Shown: piece by piece, positions 40,935 to 43,037 of the stretch
Numbering within the stretch: the stretch's first letter is position 1
Layout of the letters: each line of letters begins with the position of its first letter
The notes under the pieces: generated by a model
What the model was told of the DNA's origin: nothing
Seen by the model: only the letters and a program-made list of their open reading frames with translations
Database searches by the model: none
Assembly (NCBI GenBank): GCA_017302455.1
Contig: JAFLDO010000040.1
Coordinates: 1 to 43,037, forward strand
Origin: Accumulibacter sp.
Lineage (GTDB): Bacteria; Pseudomonadota; Gammaproteobacteria; Burkholderiales; Rhodocyclaceae
Direction: 5' to 3'
Length of the DNA: 43,037 bases
Translations under genes and position numbers: made by a program

Positions 40935-41876
40935 ATGACCCTTGCCCAGGACAATATGTGCGCTCGACCAGCAATGACTATTAGTACCGTCGAGCGCGAC
41001 ACTGGCCTCGGCAAAGATACGCTGCGTGTATGGGAACGCCGCTACGGCTTCCCGCAACCGGAGCGGGACCACAACGGAGAGCGCGTCTATCCGGCGGAGC
41101 AGGTCGAGCGCTTGCGCTTGATGAAGCGTCTGATCGATCAGGGTTACCGTCCCGGCAAGCTGTGTGCGGCCAGCGACGAAGAACTCGCTCGTCTGTGCAA
41201 TGCGTCTGCGCCAGCCAGGGACGGCGAACCGGGACCGAGTGAAGACCTGATCCGGCAGCTGATCAGGCTCGTGAAAGCCAACGACGTGCCAGCACTGCGC
41301 CATGCGCTCAATCAATCGATGATGCGACTGGGACTGCAGAGCTTCGTCATGGACGTCGTCGCGCGGTTGAATCACGCCGTCGGTGAAGCGTGGATGAACG
41401 GCGAGTTTGCCGTCTTCGAGGAGCATCTCTATACGGAACAGATGAAGGCGCTGTTGCGCCAGGCGATCGGCAGCCTACCGCAAAGTGGTGGTCGACCACG
41501 CATCCTGCTGACCACGGTCCCTGACGAACAGCACGTTCTTGGGCTGTTGATGGCGGAGGCGCTGCTGGTCCTCGAGGGAGCAACCTGCATTTCGCTGGGC
41601 ACCCAGACACCTTTGTTCGACATCCAGATGGCCGCCGTGGCTCATCAGGCGGACATCGTGGCCGTGTCGTTTTCGGCAGCCTTTCCGGCAAGGCAGGTAG
41701 GCCCCCTGGCCAACCAGTTGCGTGAACTCCTCCCGACGCACATCGAACTGTGGGTTGGCGGCGCGGGCGCCCACCGAGCGCCCGCATCACCCAGCGGCAC
41801 CTTGCTGCTGCCGAATCTTCCCGCAGCACTCGACGGCCTCAGCGATTGGCGCACACGACATGCGACGTGCACCTGA
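40935..41876 (+). CDS. MerR-family regulator with B12-binding domain, CarH/LitR-like
   Basis: 313 residues. The N-terminal MerR HTH is ISTVERDTGLGKDTLRVWER followed by RYGFPQPERDHNGERVYP. A four-helix linker carries W153-x9-E163-H164 (EAWMNGEFAVFEEH), the Wx9EH motif of B12 photoreceptors. The C-terminal Rossmann part has DEQHVLG (H200), the cobalamin-binding ExHxxG, then ISLGTQTP. CarH-type proteins repress DNA in the dark with adenosylcobalamin and release it in light. The residue after the motif Trp is Met here, whereas T. thermophilus CarH has a His ligand, so light response is uncertain. The start may be 40935, 40956 or 40974. Confidence 0.87.
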   Translation: MTLAQDNMCARPAMTISTVERDTGLGKDTLRVWERRYGFPQPERDHNGERVYPAEQVERLRLMKRLIDQGYRPGKLCAASDEELARLCNASAPARDGEPGPSEDLIRQLIRLVKANDVPALRHALNQSMMRLGLQSFVMDVVARLNHAVGEAWMNGEFAVFEEHLYTEQMKALLRQAIGSLPQSGGRPRILLTTVPDEQHVLGLLMAEALLVLEGATCISLGTQTPLFDIQMAAVAHQADIVAVSFSAAFPARQVGPLANQLRELLPTHIELWVGGAGAHRAPASPSGTLLLPNLPAALDGLSDWRTRHATCT

Positions 41877-41891
41877 CGCACTGAGCATGGC

Positions 41892-42581
41892 TCAGCGCTT
41901 CGTCGCCCGCGTGATTTCGCGCTTCCCCGGCGGTCCGGGCGGGTTCTCGATGGCGAAGCCGACAGCCCGGAGATTCCTCTTCACTGCACCCTTGGCGCAG
42001 TAGGTCACCAGCACCCCGCCGCGCCGCATGCAGCGCTGCAATTTGTCGAAGATTTCCAGCGTCCAGAGCTCTGGTTGCACCGGTGGAGAAAAGGCGTCGA
42101 AGTAGACCAGATCGTAGTCGTCGCCAGGCGAGAAGTCCTCGATTCGGGTCTGCAGTTTGACAAGCGAGAAGCGGTCCCCAAGACGAACGCCCGTTCCCCA
42201 CGCGCAGCCATGCATGGCGGCAAAGACGCCGCCCCCCAGCGGCGTAGAGGTGCTATCGGCATGGTTCAGGCGGAGCACGAGTTCGGCTGCAAGTGGAAAG
42301 GGTTCGACAGCGGTGTACTCGACATCGGCGCTGCCCTGGTTGGTGCGCTCCCAAGTCAGCAGGGCGTTAAGCCCGGTACCGAACCCGACTTCAAGAATTC
42401 GCACTCGACCGCCGGCAGCAGCGATCACGTGATCGTAGCCATGCCGGATGAACACATGCAGCGACTCGCGCAGCGCGCCATGCACCGAATGATAGTGCTC
42501 ATCGCAGCCCGGCAGGTAGAGCGAGTGCGAGCCGTCACCGGTAACGACCAGTTCTCTGTCCACAAAGCGAGGATCGTTCAT
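41892..42581 (-). CDS. mnmD: tRNA 5-methylaminomethyl-2-thiouridine methyltransferase MnmD, stand-alone
   Basis: 229 residues from the ATG at 42581; the frame runs to 42632 without a better start. Motif I LEVGFGTGLNALLTWE, then YTAVEPFPL, YDLVYFDAFSPPVQPELWT, LVTYCAKGAVKRNLRAVGF and GPPGKREITRA are those of the MnmC N-terminal (DUF752) methyltransferase. In E. coli this domain is fused to an FAD oxidase in MnmC; here it stands alone, so the oxidase step must be done elsewhere or by another route. It modifies U34 of tRNAs for Glu, Lys and Gln. It lies downstream of the rRNA operon terminator and converges with the MerR gene at a 15-nt gap. Confidence 0.88.
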   Translation of the reverse strand: MNDPRFVDRELVVTGDGSHSLYLPGCDEHYHSVHGALRESLHVFIRHGYDHVIAAAGGRVRILEVGFGTGLNALLTWERTNQGSADVEYTAVEPFPLAAELVLRLNHADSTSTPLGGGVFAAMHGCAWGTGVRLGDRFSLVKLQTRIEDFSPGDDYDLVYFDAFSPPVQPELWTLEIFDKLQRCMRRGGVLVTYCAKGAVKRNLRAVGFAIENPPGPPGKREITRATKR

Positions 42582-42628
42582 GGCGGTGACGCGTCGACGA
42601 CCGACCAGCATCGTCGGCGGTACAAAGC

Positions 42629-42664
42629 ACAAAGCCCTCGCCGCGGTTGCGGTGAGGGCTTTGT
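42629..42664 (-). terminator. Rho-independent terminator of the rRNA operon
   Basis: ACAAAGCCCTC and GAGGGCTTTGT form a perfect 11-bp stem with a 14-nt loop about 10 nt past the 3' end of 5S rRNA. On the minus strand it is followed by GCTTTGT. The symmetric A and T flanks make it likely to work in both directions. Confidence 0.8.
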
Positions 42665-42673
42665 AGAAGGGGA

Positions 42674-42788
42674 GCCTGGCGGTGACCTACTTTCACACAT
42701 GAAGTATGCACTATCATCGGCGCGCCTTCGTTTCACGGTCCTGTTCGGGAAGGGAAGGGGTGGGTCCAAAGGGCTATGGCCGCCAAGC
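42674..42788 (-). rRNA. rrf: 5S ribosomal RNA
   Basis: The minus strand reads GCTTGGCGGCCATAGC at the 5' end and GGTCACCGCCAGGCTC at the 3' end, which pair to form helix I. Conserved internal stretches CCCGAACAGGACCGTGAAAC and GCGCCGATGATAGTG are those of bacterial 5S rRNA. About 115 nt; ends are accurate to a few bases. Protein frames here are spurious. Confidence 0.93.
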
Positions 42789-42919
42789 GTAAGGGGTTCG
42801 CACGCCGCGTTGAAGCGGGGTGCGCAGGAAGAAGGGGAGTTGTGATTGCTTTTCGAACCGGCTTTTTGACGGTTCCTGGGGAACCGATGTCCGGTGCGGA
42901 GTTGCTGCTCAAGGTTATA
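42789..42919 (-). other. 23S-5S internal spacer
   Basis: About 130 nt between the 3' end of 23S and the 5' end of 5S, without a tRNA. It is transcribed as part of the rRNA precursor. Confidence 0.7.
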
Positions 42920-43037
42920 GGATCAAGCCTCACGGGCAATTAGTACTGGTTAGCTTAACGCATTGCTGCGCTTCCACACCCAGCCTATCAACGTGGTGGT
43001 CTACCACGACCCTTCAGGGGGATCAAGTCCCCAGGGA
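42920..43037 (-). rRNA. rrl: 23S ribosomal RNA, 3' end (partial)
   Basis: The minus strand ends GTACTAATTGCCCGTGAGGC followed by TTGATC, the typical 23S 3' terminus. TTGATAGGCTGGGTGTGGAA further in is also 23S. Only the last ~118 nt lie in the window; the gene continues past the right edge. Confidence 0.93.

Noticed and set aside
42585-43037. Protein-coding frames over the right edge on both strands
   Set aside because: They lie in the 5S and 23S rRNA genes, their spacer and the terminator. The rRNA sequence explains the region.
1-43037. CRISPR array or tRNA genes
   Set aside because: No regularly spaced direct repeats and no cloverleaf with a TTCGA-type T arm were noticed in intergenic regions; a tRNA scan program would be a firmer test.

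Overview
The window is a GC-rich bacterial chromosome segment. Gene content fits a betaproteobacterium, most likely in the Rhodocyclales and possibly a Candidatus Accumulibacter-type organism. That placement is inferred from gene families and rRNA ends and was not computed. Two themes dominate: metal and TonB-dependent envelope transport (about 2-27.6 kb), and a periplasmic alpha-2-macroglobulin (yfa-type) operon (27.7-40.4 kb). The right edge enters an rRNA operon.

Layout. (1) 1-2.1 kb: a plsC acyltransferase that begins outside the window runs in frame into the C-terminal two thirds of a DNA cytosine-5 methyltransferase. An IS1182-type transposase remnant follows and ends at the stop codon of exbD. 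(2) 2.1-7.6 kb, minus strand: TonB-dependent receptor, PepSY membrane protein, tonB, exbB, exbD. A DUF4198 periplasmic protein is divergent at 7.9 kb. (3) 9.0-11.4 kb: an IS91-type element with a Y2 HUH transposase and a tyrosine recombinase. (4) 11.4-20.3 kb, minus strand: nosL (its Tat signal interrupted by a stop codon), a TauE/SafE-type membrane protein, a Cu(I) P1B ATPase, an HMA-like protein, small membrane and Cys-rich proteins, a TlpA-like lipoprotein, a Cys/His-rich membrane protein of unknown family, an ABC ATPase, an FtsX-type permease and two small membrane proteins. (5) 20.6-27.6 kb, plus strand: an outer-membrane porin, nikR, then a TonB receptor, a ZnuCBA-like ABC transporter and a methyltransferase with overlapping or nearly touching ends. 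(6) 27.7-40.4 kb, minus strand: yfaA, yfaT, yfaS, yfaQ, two yfaP copies, an unrecognised secreted protein and a DUF3142 lipoprotein. Remnants show an old duplication of the yfaP-DUF3142 pair. (7) 40.9-43.0 kb: a MerR/B12-binding regulator, stand-alone mnmD, a terminator, 5S rRNA and the 3' end of 23S rRNA.

The most interesting unifying signal is a 17-bp near-palindrome, consensus TGCGACRATTTGCCRCA, found four times and only in promoter regions: before the TonB-receptor operon, before nosL, and in both arms of the 20.3-20.6 kb divergent promoter. Three copies have a -10-like hexamer centred exactly 34.5 nt away. This suggests that the first TonB system, the copper/redox/ABC operon and the porin form one regulon with an unidentified regulator. 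The nickel-type locus with its own NikR looks like a separate regulatory unit.
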